From JANQPD01 sp963715655 (lineage in GTDB: Bacteria > Bacteroidota > Bacteroidia > Flavobacteriales > Schleiferiaceae): a DNA stretch of 64,000 nucleotides. The notes beneath the pieces are model-generated. The model did no database searches and was not told the origin of the DNA. It was given only the letters and a program-made list of their open reading frames with translations. Shown piece after piece: positions 1 to 8,738 of the stretch. The DNA lies in contig OY970262.1 in the NCBI GenBank assembly GCA_963715655.1, positions 868,001 through 932,000 of the forward strand, read 5' to 3'. Numbering within the stretch: position 1 is the first letter of the stretch; each line of letters begins with the position of its first letter. Both the position numbers and the translations under genes were made by a program.

Positions 1-456
1 AATACCGTTAAAAAAGGCGTTGTTTTATTTGTTAAGATTTTCAATCAGGTCAAAGTTTCGATTATTTTTAATACCCCTCCTTATAAAATGGTGGTTTTGG
101 TGTAATTTATTCTGATAATCAGTGTTTTAATATAAATTTTATGCTGTAATTTGAACATTAAAGTAACAATTAGGACGCTTCTAAGACCGATTTGTATGCG
201 AAAATGCAAACAAAATGCACCTAAATTGATACTATTTAGCTGCATATCATACAGTGCATAAACTGGCTAATTGTTAATAAATGCATCAAATTTGTTAAAA
301 ACTAGGATGTTTTTGGATTGCCTTAAATGCTCATTGGTCAATTATATTAATTAATGTGTACGTTATTTTATCTTTTAAAATTATATATCACTCTTTATTT
401 TGCAAAACTTTTGATAAATGTGGGCAGTTTGACCAACCTCCATTATAGATAAAGTA
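1..456. other. AT-rich non-coding region beyond the integrase gene
   Basis: No convincing reading frame, tRNA or terminator is seen here. The stretch is very AT-rich and contains short direct repeats such as AAAATGCA at 201-208 and 212-219. Lying just past the 3' end of a tyrosine recombinase gene, it could hold an attachment site or recombinase arm sites, but no repeat pair was found that would prove this. Confidence 0.4.
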
Positions 457-1719
457 TCAATTAGATTGGCTTGGTGCAAAACCTTCAATTGCCGTCCGCT
501 TTGTGTGCTGGTGCAACTGTATATAGTCGTTTATTATCTGTTCGTCCTCGTGTCCGGTAAAACTCTTTATAACCTCCTTAGAATAGCCCAACTCAACCAA
601 CATTGAGATAAAGCTTTTACGCATAAACCGCGTACTTACCAAGTCTTTAATTGCAATTTTAAATATGGCTGGATGCTTTGCTGCACCTCTATATTCATGG
701 ATTAACTCAGTTCTATCCCATTTTAGAATGTTACCGATAGCCTTCAGCCTCAAGTTAAATTCTTGCTCTGTTGGTAAGTGGTGTAAGTTTTCAAGAAAAA
801 AGTTGAGGTGTGGCTTTATATAGGCTTCGGCTAGTGGGTTGAATACTTCACCGTTTGTTTTCCGTTGCGTAAATGAAATTGTAAAATTTTCAAGGTCAAA
901 ATTTTCAGCCGACAAAGCATACAAATCGCTTACCCGAATACCACCCGAAGCCGTACCAATTATGAAGGCACTTTTGATTAAATTTAACTGAAAATTGTCG
1001 GACAAATCGAGGTAAAAAAGCTGGTCAAATTCCTCCTTCGTCAGGGCAATTGGTTTTGCCCGTGGCGCGCCCTTAATCCCACTTTTAAAGTCCCTAAAAT
1101 TTTGGTCAATTGGTAAGCGTAAATCGGTCAAGTAAGTGCCTAAATACTTGAAGTGTTTAGTACATTTTTTTATGTAGGATTGCTTAAAATACTCTTCCTT
1201 ATCACCATCAGTTTTTTTTGCATTTGCAAGGTATCGCTCAAATTCCTGCAATAACGTTTTACCGTATTCGTCAACTAAAAGATGACCGCCCCGCGCCTCT
1301 TTAAAATTGACCAGTTGCCCGTAAGTTGACTTGTAAACCTTGCTACCATTTATATTATTTATCCAGTACCCATAAAGCTGCACTAAGCATTTCATTTTAT
1401 TGGCTGTGGTGATTTGGTCGACTTCAAACAGTTTTTGAAAAAAAAGCTTTGGTTCAGGATTACCATAATTCAATAATATATCGTTGCCCTTGGCTTTAAC
1501 ATCATTAATTTTTGTTTGAAAAGTCTTCAGGGTTACAGCATCTTCATTTTTAACCGTATTTTTGAATTGTTGTAAATCAAAATCAAAATTGGTTTTGCTT
1601 CCAAGCATATTTTTAATGGGCTGGGTAAAATGGTGGCCGTTATATGTATATCTTACAATGATTTGGGATTGACCATCAGAACGCTTGTAGGGGCGAAGGG
1701 TAATAACAAAATGAGCCAT
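457..1719 (-). CDS. Tyrosine recombinase / phage-type integrase (Bacteroidota family)
   Basis: A 420-residue site-specific recombinase of the type carried by Bacteroidota integrative elements. The N-terminus (about 1-60) looks like an arm-DNA-binding domain, residues 110-205 like a SAM-like core-binding domain, and 225-405 is the catalytic domain. Visible catalytic residues are Arg262 (GGIRVSD), Lys287, Arg367, His390 (TGHED) and nucleophile Tyr399 (NDYIQ). The usual His of the HxxR box is Arg364 (RFMR), a substitution at a catalytic position. The ATG at 1719 is preferred over a frame open to 1881 because it begins a typical MAHFVITLRP integrase N-terminus and lies 33 bases after a TAACTTTG promoter element. 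There are no phage or conjugation genes beside it, so it is probably the last trace of an element. Confidence 0.88.
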   Translation of the reverse strand: MAHFVITLRPYKRSDGQSQIIVRYTYNGHHFTQPIKNMLGSKTNFDFDLQQFKNTVKNEDAVTLKTFQTKINDVKAKGNDILLNYGNPEPKLFFQKLFEVDQITTANKMKCLVQLYGYWINNINGSKVYKSTYGQLVNFKEARGGHLLVDEYGKTLLQEFERYLANAKKTDGDKEEYFKQSYIKKCTKHFKYLGTYLTDLRLPIDQNFRDFKSGIKGAPRAKPIALTKEEFDQLFYLDLSDNFQLNLIKSAFIIGTASGGIRVSDLYALSAENFDLENFTISFTQRKTNGEVFNPLAEAYIKPHLNFFLENLHHLPTEQEFNLRLKAIGNILKWDRTELIHEYRGAAKHPAIFKIAIKDLVSTRFMRKSFISMLVELGYSKEVIKSFTGHEDEQIINDYIQLHQHTKRTAIEGFAPSQSN

Positions 1720-1752
1720 AAAATTATAATAGATTTGCAATAGTTTATAGTG

Positions 1753-1760
1753 CAAAGTTA
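1753..1760 (-). promoter_or_regulatory. Promoter -7 element of the integrase gene
   Basis: TAACTTTG on the minus strand matches the Bacteroidota -7 consensus TAnnTTTG exactly. It lies 33 bases before the ATG at 1719 and inside the longer open frame, which supports the shorter start. No clear TTTG -33 box is present. Confidence 0.5.
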
Positions 1761-1911
1761 AGGAATAGCTGTAAAGCCATATAATACATTTATCACGTTT
1801 ACAGTCGTTTAACGTAAATAAATTGTTGAAAAGTAAACAATAACCCTCCTTGTGGGACAACTTGAGTAAAAGCTTTTTCATTAATTTGAAGAAGCTTTTT
1901 TCGTTTTAATT

Positions 1912-2217
1912 CTATTGCAAAAGATATTTTTCTAGTTGTTCCAAGTTTTTTAAATAGGATTGTTTTGCATAGTGAATACCCTCTAAGTTTAGGCTTTTTG
2001 CAATTTGATCAGTAAATTCAATTAAATATGGAAACGCTAAGATTCCGTTTTAAGTAGGGTTGATACATCTTAAAACTAAATATCCATTTTGTAGCTCACC
2101 GAATAAGTCAACTATGAGAATGGCTGAATTTGACACGATAGTATGATAAATTGTACAGCTAAAATTTGTTTGGAGGATAGGTAAGTGAACGCCCCAGCTA
2201 GGTCTAATTCTTGTCAT
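1912..2217 (-). pseudogene. Decayed small gene with one in-frame stop
   Basis: Reading from ATG at 2217 gives 55 protein-like codons (MTRIRPSWGVHLPILQ...), a TAA at 2052-2050, then 45 more codons in the same frame ending in a Lys/Leu/Glu-rich helix (LEQLEKYLLQ) and TAG at 1912. An open frame of this length broken by a single stop is unlikely by chance in DNA this AT-rich. A TATCTTTG promoter element lies 23 bases before the ATG. I do not recognise the family. It sits between the integrase and the sigma factor gene, so it may be a cargo gene of a lost element. Alternatively the first 55 codons may be a complete small protein. Confidence 0.45.
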
Positions 2218-2240
2218 GATAATGTAATGTTGATTCTAGA

Positions 2241-2254
2241 CAAAGATAAATTTG
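2241..2254. promoter_or_regulatory. Overlapping divergent -7 elements
   Basis: The 14 bases CAAAGATAAATTTG contain TAAATTTG on the plus strand (2247-2254, toward the sigma factor gene) and TATCTTTG on the minus strand (2248-2241, toward the decayed gene). Both match TAnnTTTG exactly and share two bases, so the two promoters probably exclude each other. Confidence 0.45.
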
Positions 2255-2381
2255 GGGTGAATGAATATTTAATTATTTGACTTTCATTGGATTAGAACTA
2301 TTCACGCTTTTTAAGCATGGACAATATTTAAAAATTCCAACCTTGCCAACTTTCCATCTGTCTAACCCACAGAACAAGCAA

Positions 2382-2948
2382 TTGAAATTGAGCAACCAAA
2401 CACTTCCATCGCTTATTGAAGCATGTAAACAAGGTAATGCCTTAGCGCAGCACCATGTTTTTCACATGCATATAAAGCAGGCTTACAATGCGGTTTTCCG
2501 GATTGTAAATGAAAGCTATGCGGCAGAAGATGTGGTGCAAGAGGGTTTTGTGAAAGCGTTTAAGCACATTAAAAAATTTAAAGGTGAAGCGCAGTTTAGC
2601 ACTTGGCTTATGCGGATTATGATTAATACCGCTTTGAACAAATTGCAGCTTAAAAAGCAAGAATGGTTGTCCATAACTGCTGATGAAGAAAAACTGCCCG
2701 ATCCGGTAAGTCTGCAAAATTCTTTGGAAGAAGGCAGCCTAACAATGGCAGTAATTAATAAACATATTGCCAATTTACCAAAGGGTTGCAGAGTGGTTTT
2801 TACGCTTTATTTATTAGAAGGATATGACCAAACGGAAATTGCAGAGATTTTAGATATATCCCTTTCTACGGTAAAAAGTCAATACCAAAGGGCGCGCAGA
2901 ATATTACAACAAAGTTTAACGGAAGAAAAAAATGGAAAACGAATTTAA
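2382..2948 (+). CDS. ECF-type RNA polymerase sigma factor
   Basis: An extracytoplasmic-function sigma factor that redirects RNA polymerase to a stress or envelope regulon. Region 2 is seen in YAAEDVVQEGFVKAFKHI and FSTWLMRIMINTALN, and region 4 in LPKGCRVVFTLYLLEG followed by the helix-turn-helix QTEIAEILDISLSTVKSQ. No ATG precedes region 2. The frame is open from a TTG at 2277, but the TTG codons at 2382 and 2388 give the normal ECF length (about 188 residues), so I use 2382 and regard the start as unsettled. The stop overlaps the next gene by 17 bases, indicating translational coupling to its probable anti-sigma factor. Confidence 0.9.
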   Translation: MKLSNQTLPSLIEACKQGNALAQHHVFHMHIKQAYNAVFRIVNESYAAEDVVQEGFVKAFKHIKKFKGEAQFSTWLMRIMINTALNKLQLKKQEWLSITADEEKLPDPVSLQNSLEEGSLTMAVINKHIANLPKGCRVVFTLYLLEGYDQTEIAEILDISLSTVKSQYQRARRILQQSLTEEKNGKRI

Positions 2949-3471
2949 CAAGTTCTTTCGCGACAATCGTGAAGCATTAGATACAGAACAGCCAAACGCT
3001 AATTTTTTATGGAAGGGCGTAGAAGCAGATTTAGCGCATACCAAATACCGAAGAAAAATTACGTGGTGGCGGGCGGTAGCGGTGATTTTAGCCTTTGTGG
3101 CGCTCGGTCAGGGGATATTGCAATTTATCGGTGCAAGCTATCGTACAAACGAAAAACAGGATGCCATTACTATGGAAAACAATGGTTTTCAAAATTTGGC
3201 AGACGCTTATGAAACGGATATTCAAAACTTAGAAAATCGCGTAAAGCAAAAAAATATTAACCATGCAGAATATACCACGCTGTATGAGCAACTTGCTTAT
3301 ATAGATGCCATGAAAGAGGATGTAAATGCGAATATTCCTTTAACAAATGACAAAGAAAGATTGGCAGAAATGCTGGCCGATACTTATGAAAAGAAAATTC
3401 TACTGCTAGAGCGTTTGCTGCAACAAATAGAACGAGAGGAAAATGCTAAACGTGCTTTTAAGGAATTATAA
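2932..3471 (+). CDS. Probable membrane-bound anti-sigma factor
   Basis: A 179-residue single-span membrane protein with a cytoplasmic N-terminus (about 1-42), one transmembrane helix (about 44-67, WWRAVAVILAFVALGQGILQ) and a long, charged, coiled-coil-like C-terminal part (about 85-175) that should be periplasmic. No zinc anti-sigma motif is visible, so the family is inferred from topology and position. Its start lies inside the sigma factor gene, which is the usual arrangement for an ECF sigma factor and its inhibitor. It would hold the sigma factor at the membrane until an envelope signal releases it. Confidence 0.65.
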   Translation: MENEFNKFFRDNREALDTEQPNANFLWKGVEADLAHTKYRRKITWWRAVAVILAFVALGQGILQFIGASYRTNEKQDAITMENNGFQNLADAYETDIQNLENRVKQKNINHAEYTTLYEQLAYIDAMKEDVNANIPLTNDKERLAEMLADTYEKKILLLERLLQQIEREENAKRAFKEL

Positions 3472-3481
3472 ATATTTAGAA

Positions 3482-4810
3482 ATGAAAAACTTAACTTTTT
3501 TAAAATCGTTAGTGTCGTTGCTTTTCTGCATAGTGAGTTTCAGTTTGCACGCTGCTAAAAGCAAAAATGTATTAGTGGAAACTTCTGTAGTTACCAGCAA
3601 TTTTGATGTAAACGCCAATGCAAATGTGCTGATAAATATGCGTGAAGCAGATGTGAGCATTAGCACTTGGAATCAAAATAGGGTAGAGGTAAAAGTTACC
3701 TTAACGGTGGAGGCTTTAGATAAAGAGGATATTGATAAATTTTTTAAGGAGGTAAAGATTAAAATCAATGGAAATGCAGAAAGCGTAAGCGTTGGCGTAG
3801 AGCAGCAATTTTCCGGCTATTTAGTCTTAGGTACCAAAATGCGGTTGAGAACTAAAAATCAAGGATTACTCAATATAAAAAGCTATCGCTACAAAGTGGA
3901 GGTGAAGATGCCTGAAACCAATAACTTGAATTTGAAAAATAAATTTGGAAAAGTGCTTTTGGATAAGCATCGGGCCAACCTTAATTTAGAATTGTATGAA
4001 TGTGAGATTCTGGCTTCAGAGATAGATGCCAAGGAAGCATTAATGACCCTAAAGTTTAGTAAAGGAGTTATTGGTAATGCACAAAATTTAAAACTCGAAG
4101 CTTATGAAGTTGAAGCCAATTTAGGAGCCTCAAACAATGTATTTATGAATGCCAAGTTTTCAAAACTCACTTTTCCCGATGTTTCTAATCTTACTTTCAT
4201 AAATTATGAATCAACCTTACGTTTTGCTAATGTTACCATGTTGAGCGGCCAGCAAAATTTTGGCGCTTTAAGTTTTAGTCGTGTTAAAAAAAGCAATCTA
4301 AAACTATACGAGGTAAAGTTAAATGCTGAGCGTATAGACTCATTAATTTTTAGCAGTGTAAAGTTTTCTAAAATTAGTGTAAACCGCGTGGTATATCTAT
4401 ATGCGGTAGAAGCCTACGAGAGTAAATTTAGTTTTGAAGCGGTAAAATCATTACAGTCCAACGATAAATTTGGACACTATAACATTGGGTCATTAGAGAA
4501 TGAATTTGTGCTTGCCGGCTACGAATCAAACTGCAACTTGATAAAGGTAAGTCCTAAGTTTAAAGAGGTAAAAATTACCGGGAAGTTTAACAAGGTAAAA
4601 ATTGGGGTGCCTGAGGAGTCCGCATTTAATTTATCGGCTAACTTAAAGTTTAGCAGCGTCACCTACGATGCCTTAAAAATGCAGGTGTTGAGTAAGAAAG
4701 ACGATACGAATGGGTATAAACTACAAGCAAAGTCTAACGGTACTAGCGGAACAGGTGTAATAGTATTAGAGGGTTATGAAGGGAGAAATGAAATTATTCA
4801 TTATCGATAA
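3482..4810 (+). CDS. Secreted repetitive protein, DUF4097-like
   Basis: A 442-residue exported protein. A signal peptide is evident (LVSLLFCIVSFSLHA, cleavage near residue 26). The rest is rich in short alternating strands of the kind (K/N)-hydrophobic-x-hydrophobic-x-A-Y-E-V, with recurring FSKV, FGKV and YEV steps, as expected for a parallel beta-helix or DUF4097-type putative adhesin. ATG at 3482 is chosen over the upstream frame start at 3443 because it begins the signal peptide and lies 10 bases after the anti-sigma stop. As third gene of the operon it may be the sensed envelope component or a target of the sigma factor; this is inference. Confidence 0.6.
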   Translation: MKNLTFLKSLVSLLFCIVSFSLHAAKSKNVLVETSVVTSNFDVNANANVLINMREADVSISTWNQNRVEVKVTLTVEALDKEDIDKFFKEVKIKINGNAESVSVGVEQQFSGYLVLGTKMRLRTKNQGLLNIKSYRYKVEVKMPETNNLNLKNKFGKVLLDKHRANLNLELYECEILASEIDAKEALMTLKFSKGVIGNAQNLKLEAYEVEANLGASNNVFMNAKFSKLTFPDVSNLTFINYESTLRFANVTMLSGQQNFGALSFSRVKKSNLKLYEVKLNAERIDSLIFSSVKFSKISVNRVVYLYAVEAYESKFSFEAVKSLQSNDKFGHYNIGSLENEFVLAGYESNCNLIKVSPKFKEVKITGKFNKVKIGVPEESAFNLSANLKFSSVTYDALKMQVLSKKDDTNGYKLQAKSNGTSGTGVIVLEGYEGRNEIIHYR

Positions 4811-5161
4811 TCAAGTCAAAACCGCTTTCATAGCTTCCACATTCTTTTTGCTATTTCCTATAAAAGCAGCAGTTTTGGTTAGCAAAACAGGGCGTTTTAA
4901 AAAAGTGTATTCTTCTAAAATTAATTTTTTATAATCGGATTCAGTTAGGTCTTTTTTATCCAAACCCATGCTGCGGTATTTCATAGCTCTGCGGCTAAAA
5001 AGTGCTTCATAACTCCCTGCTAGTTTCGCCATTTGGATTAGTTGCTTATCCGTAATTGGTTCTGTTTTAATGTCTTGCAACACCATTGTTTCTTGCGGTA
5101 AGTCTTTTAAAATACGTGCGCAGGTAGAGCAGGTGGAGAGATAGAAAAAAGTGGGTTTCAT
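4811..5161 (-). CDS. ArsC/Spx-family thioredoxin-fold protein
   Basis: A 116-residue protein of the ArsC-like thioredoxin fold. The N-terminus begins FFYLSTCSTCARIL with a CxxC pair at residues 11 and 14, followed by an LFSRRAMKYR segment where family members carry the conserved Arg, and a late FLKRPVLL segment resembling the cis-Pro region. It could reduce arsenate or act as a redox protein; nothing nearby points to arsenic resistance. ATG at 5161 is preferred over the longer frame to 5188 because the fold begins there. Its stop abuts the stop of the convergent preceding gene with no space. Confidence 0.75.
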   Translation of the reverse strand: MKPTFFYLSTCSTCARILKDLPQETMVLQDIKTEPITDKQLIQMAKLAGSYEALFSRRAMKYRSMGLDKKDLTESDYKKLILEEYTFLKRPVLLTKTAAFIGNSKKNVEAMKAVLT

Positions 5162-5185
5162 TTTTGCGAATAATATAAATTTTGC

Positions 5186-5193
5186 CAAAGTTA
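5186..5193 (-). promoter_or_regulatory. Promoter -7 element of the ArsC-like gene
   Basis: TAACTTTG on the minus strand is an exact TAnnTTTG match, 24 bases before the ATG at 5161. Confidence 0.5.
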
Positions 5194-5234
5194 CTTCCGC
5201 AATTCTTTTTTTATTAGCGGCACAAAAAATATCT

Positions 5235-5304
5235 TAAACTCTAAACTCTAAACTCTAAACTCTAAACTCCAAACTCCAAACTCCAAACTCCAAACTCCAA
5301 ACTC
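5235..5304. repeat. Heptamer tandem array, ten 7-bp units
   Basis: Ten perfect 7-base units without interruption: five TAAACTC (5235-5269), then five CAAACTC (5270-5304). The array fills the space between the ArsC-like gene and leuS, ending 47 bases before the leuS start. The single phase change between two homogeneous blocks suggests separate expansions by slippage. It has no coding sense. Confidence 0.95.
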
Positions 5305-5351
5305 CACTTTTCCTTTTCCCCTTCATACCTTTACCGCTTCAAAAAATTGGC

Positions 5352-8141
5352 ATGGAATATAACTTCAAAGAAATTGAAGCACGCTGGCAAAAATATTGGC
5401 AGCAAAACAGCACTTTTAAAGCTGAAAATCAATCGGATAAAGAAAAATTTTACGTGTTAGATATGTTCCCGTATCCTTCCGGAGCGGGCTTGCACGTAGG
5501 GCATCCATTGGGTTATATTGCATCAGATATTGTGGCGCGCTACAAGCGGCACAAGGGTTTTAATGTGTTGCACCCAATGGGGTATGATAGCTTTGGACTT
5601 CCGGCTGAGCAATACGCCATACAAACTGGCCAGCACCCTGCCATTACTACCGAAGAAAATATTGCACGCTACCGCCAGCAGCTAGATAAAATTGGTTTTG
5701 CCTTTGATTGGGAGCGTGAAGTACGTACCAGTAAACCCGAATTTTACAAGTTTACCCAACAGATTTTTCTGAAATTATTTGATGCGTGGTACAATACAAA
5801 AACGGATAAAGCGGAGCCCATTGCAGATTTAATTGCTTCGTTTTCCTTTTCGGGAACAGAAGGCGTAGAAGCGGCTTGCGCAGAACCAACCAGCTTTACA
5901 GCGGAGGATTGGAATACCTTCAGCGAAAGCGAACAAGAGGAGATTTTACAGAAATATAGATTAGCCTACCGTGCGGAAAGCACTGTAAATTGGTGTCCTG
6001 CGTTGGGTACCGTTTTGGCCAATGATGAGGTGAAAGATGGCCGCAGCGAAAGAGGTGGCCACCCGGTGGTGCAAAAGAAAATGTTGCAATGGAGTATGCG
6101 TATTTCTGCGTTTGCCCAACGTTTGTTAAAAGGCTTGGAAGAAATAGATTGGAGTGATTCTATAAAGGAAACGCAACGCAATTGGATTGGCAGATCAGAA
6201 GGAGCAAAGGTTTCCTTTAAACTGCAAAAATATGAGCAGCCCATCGAAGTTTTTACTACACGGCCTGATACTATTTTTGGGGTGAGTTTTATGACCTTGG
6301 CTCCAGAAAACCCATTGGTAGATAAGATTACAACGGTTGATTATAAAGAAGCTGTTGCGCGCTATAAAGCATTGTCAGCTAAAAAAACAGAGCGCGATCG
6401 CATGGCCGATGTAAAAACCGTAAGTGGCCAATTTACAGGTGCTTACGCCTTGCATCCGTTTACCCAAAAACCCATTCCGGTTTGGATTGGTGATTACGTG
6501 TTGGCATCTTACGGAACAGGCGCGGTGATGGCCGTACCAGCGCATGATAGTAGAGATTACGCTTTTGCGAAACAATTTGAATTACCAATACTACCGGTAG
6601 TTGAAGGTGGTGAAATTGAAAAAGAAGCCTTTGAAGCCAAAGAAGGAATAATTATAAATTCTGATTTTTTAAACGGACTTGAAGTTAAAGAGGCAATTAC
6701 TGCTGCGGTAACTAAAATTGAAGAAAAGGAGTTGGGTAAAGGCTTAATAAATTACCGCTTACGCGATGCTATTTTTGGTCGTCAGCGCTACTGGGGAGAA
6801 CCAATTCCTATCTATTATAAAGAGGGTATTCCTTTGCCGGTAGAGCAAAAACACTTGCCTTTAAATTTACCCGAGGTGGATGCGTATTTACCTACGGAAG
6901 ACGGTGAGCCACCGTTAGCTAGAGCCACTAATTGGTATTATCATCCTGAAAAAGGAATGACCACCAAGGAAGATGGCTACCCACTGGAAACCACAACCAT
7001 GCCTGGTTGGGCGGGAAGTAGCTGGTATTATTTACGCTATATGAGCCCAACTGTTGATAACGCAATTGTAGATGAAAGCGCGGTGGACTATTGGCAAAAT
7101 GTAGATTTATACATGGGTGGCAGCGAACATGCTACCGGCCATTTATTATACAGCCGCTTTTGGCATAAATTTTTGCATGATTTCAACATCGTGCCAACGG
7201 CTGAGCCTTTTAAAAAGCTGATTAACCAAGGGATGATTTTAGGTAATTCTGCCGTGGTTTATAGGGTAGAAGGTGCTAATAAATTTGTGAGCCTGGGTTT
7301 GCGTAAAGAGTATAAAACCACTAAAATTCATGCAGATGTGAGTTTGGTAGATTCTTCGGATGAATTGGATGTTGAAGGATTTAAGGCTTGGCGTGGTGAT
7401 CTGGCTAAGGCTGAATTTGTGTTAGAAAACGGAGTGTTTAAAGTTGGTCGGGAGGTAGAAAAAATGAGCAAGCGTTGGTACAATGTGGTTAATCCTGATG
7501 ACATTTGTGAGCAATACGGAGCGGATACCTTGCGCATGTATGAAATGTTTTTAGGGCCGCTTGAGCAATCTAAACCTTGGAATACAGCAGGTATTTCTGG
7601 AGTTCACAATTTCTTGAAAAGGTTGGTTCGATTGTTTAACAATGAAGATGAGTTTAGCGTTTCTGAGGATGCGGCTACCAAAAAAGAATTGAAAAGTCTA
7701 CACACACTTATTAAAAAAGTAAATGAAGATGTTGAGGCTTTTTCATTTAATACGAGTATTAGCGCTTTTATGATCTGTGTAAACGAGCTTACCGAACAAA
7801 AATGTAGTAAGCGACAAATCTTAGAACCTTTAACAATTTTACTTTCACCATTTGCACCGCATTTAGCGGAAGAACTTTGGGGTAAATTAGGCCATGAGAA
7901 CGGTATTTCTGCCGAGCCATTTCCTACGTATAGAGAAGAATTGCTAACTGAAAGTAGTTTTGAATATCCGGTAGCCTTTAATGGTAAAATGAGGTTTAAG
8001 CATGAAATGCCGCGCACGGCAAGCAAAAATGAAGTGCAGGAAGCAGTAATGGCTTTGCCAAAAACTGCTGAATATTTGGAAGGAAAAGAAGCTAAAAAAG
8101 TAATTGTAGTGCCCAATAAAATTGTAAACATTGTAATGTAA
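5352..8141 (+). CDS. leuS: Leucyl-tRNA synthetase
   Basis: Charges tRNA-Leu with leucine in the cytoplasm; class I synthetase, 929 residues. The HIGH motif is HVGH at residues 48-51 (PYPSGAGLHVGHPLGY) and the KMSKS motif is KMSKR near residue 704. The CP1 editing domain is seen in TTRPDTIFGVSF and GTGAVMAVPAHDSRDYAFA. Between the catalytic half and the editing domain lies an acidic insertion of about 50 residues (near 155-205), and the zinc-knuckle region (SERGGHPVVQKK) has no cysteines. A second long segment before KMSKR is the leucine-specific domain. Start is the ATG at 5352, 18 bases after a weak TACCTTTA promoter-like element. Confidence 0.98.
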   Translation: MEYNFKEIEARWQKYWQQNSTFKAENQSDKEKFYVLDMFPYPSGAGLHVGHPLGYIASDIVARYKRHKGFNVLHPMGYDSFGLPAEQYAIQTGQHPAITTEENIARYRQQLDKIGFAFDWEREVRTSKPEFYKFTQQIFLKLFDAWYNTKTDKAEPIADLIASFSFSGTEGVEAACAEPTSFTAEDWNTFSESEQEEILQKYRLAYRAESTVNWCPALGTVLANDEVKDGRSERGGHPVVQKKMLQWSMRISAFAQRLLKGLEEIDWSDSIKETQRNWIGRSEGAKVSFKLQKYEQPIEVFTTRPDTIFGVSFMTLAPENPLVDKITTVDYKEAVARYKALSAKKTERDRMADVKTVSGQFTGAYALHPFTQKPIPVWIGDYVLASYGTGAVMAVPAHDSRDYAFAKQFELPILPVVEGGEIEKEAFEAKEGIIINSDFLNGLEVKEAITAAVTKIEEKELGKGLINYRLRDAIFGRQRYWGEPIPIYYKEGIPLPVEQKHLPLNLPEVDAYLPTEDGEPPLARATNWYYHPEKGMTTKEDGYPLETTTMPGWAGSSWYYLRYMSPTVDNAIVDESAVDYWQNVDLYMGGSEHATGHLLYSRFWHKFLHDFNIVPTAEPFKKLINQGMILGNSAVVYRVEGANKFVSLGLRKEYKTTKIHADVSLVDSSDELDVEGFKAWRGDLAKAEFVLENGVFKVGREVEKMSKRWYNVVNPDDICEQYGADTLRMYEMFLGPLEQSKPWNTAGISGVHNFLKRLVRLFNNEDEFSVSEDAATKKELKSLHTLIKKVNEDVEAFSFNTSISAFMICVNELTEQKCSKRQILEPLTILLSPFAPHLAEELWGKLGHENGISAEPFPTYREELLTESSFEYPVAFNGKMRFKHEMPRTASKNEVQEAVMALPKTAEYLEGKEAKKVIVVPNKIVNIVM

Positions 8142-8406
8142 ACTTAGCTACCGTAAAAATTTCGTGTTCAAAACGTATTTTAAAATAGTATGCCGAAAGA
8201 TGTAGCTAGTATTTGTGCGCACTTTTTAAAACACAATTCGGTATAAGTCTAATTTTTCGGTATTTATAATTAATCCTTTGATTACGTGTGGTTTAATAGA
8301 AATAAAAATCACCAAGGCTTTACGGTAATGTAAAATAGACTTCCTTTTGAATTAGGATAACAACGTTTTCAATTGCATTTTTGATTTTTAAATGTTCTTA
8401 TAGCTC

Positions 8407-8685
8407 GTGGCTTTTCCCAATATAAAATTGTTGAAATTTACTTCTACTACCCTTCAAAAGAGCGTGGTTCAAAAAAAAACAACCATATCTTTTTGGTTTG
8501 TTGTGCGCGAAAATATTGGAGTGGCGTTCAAAACTTCCAGTCTTTTTATTTGGTTTATACTATTTGTTTTGGCGTTACTTGAAGTAAAGCGTTATTATAA
8601 TATTGATGTAATACCCGGATACGATTCTTCCGTTGATGATGTTTACGGTTTTGTGCGCGGCAGTATTTCCGAGTTTTTTAAATAG
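8407..8685 (+). CDS. Small membrane protein of unknown function
   Basis: A 92-residue frame from a GTG at 8407; no ATG is available. It has a basic N-terminus, one transmembrane helix (SLFIWFILFVLALLEV, about 48-64) and an acidic tail (IPGYDSSVDDVYGFVRG). The family is not recognised. It follows leuS after 265 bases in which I see no gene, and precedes a DUF3108-like exported protein on the same strand. The start is uncertain. Confidence 0.5.
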   Translation: MAFPNIKLLKFTSTTLQKSVVQKKTTISFWFVVRENIGVAFKTSSLFIWFILFVLALLEVKRYYNIDVIPGYDSSVDDVYGFVRGSISEFFK

Positions 8686-8738
8686 ACCAACTTTTTGGCA
8701 TCTGTTTTGTCTTATAGCTTATACATTTTATATAGGTT

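Noticed and set aside
1..5200. Prophage or integrative element
   Set aside because: Only a recombinase and a decayed frame are seen; no structural, relaxase or type IV secretion genes and no att repeats found.
5235..5304. CRISPR-like array
   Set aside because: Units are 7 bases with no spacers; it is a simple tandem repeat.
8142..8406. Gene or RNA in the gap after leuS
   Set aside because: No open frame, strong hairpin or promoter could be supported.
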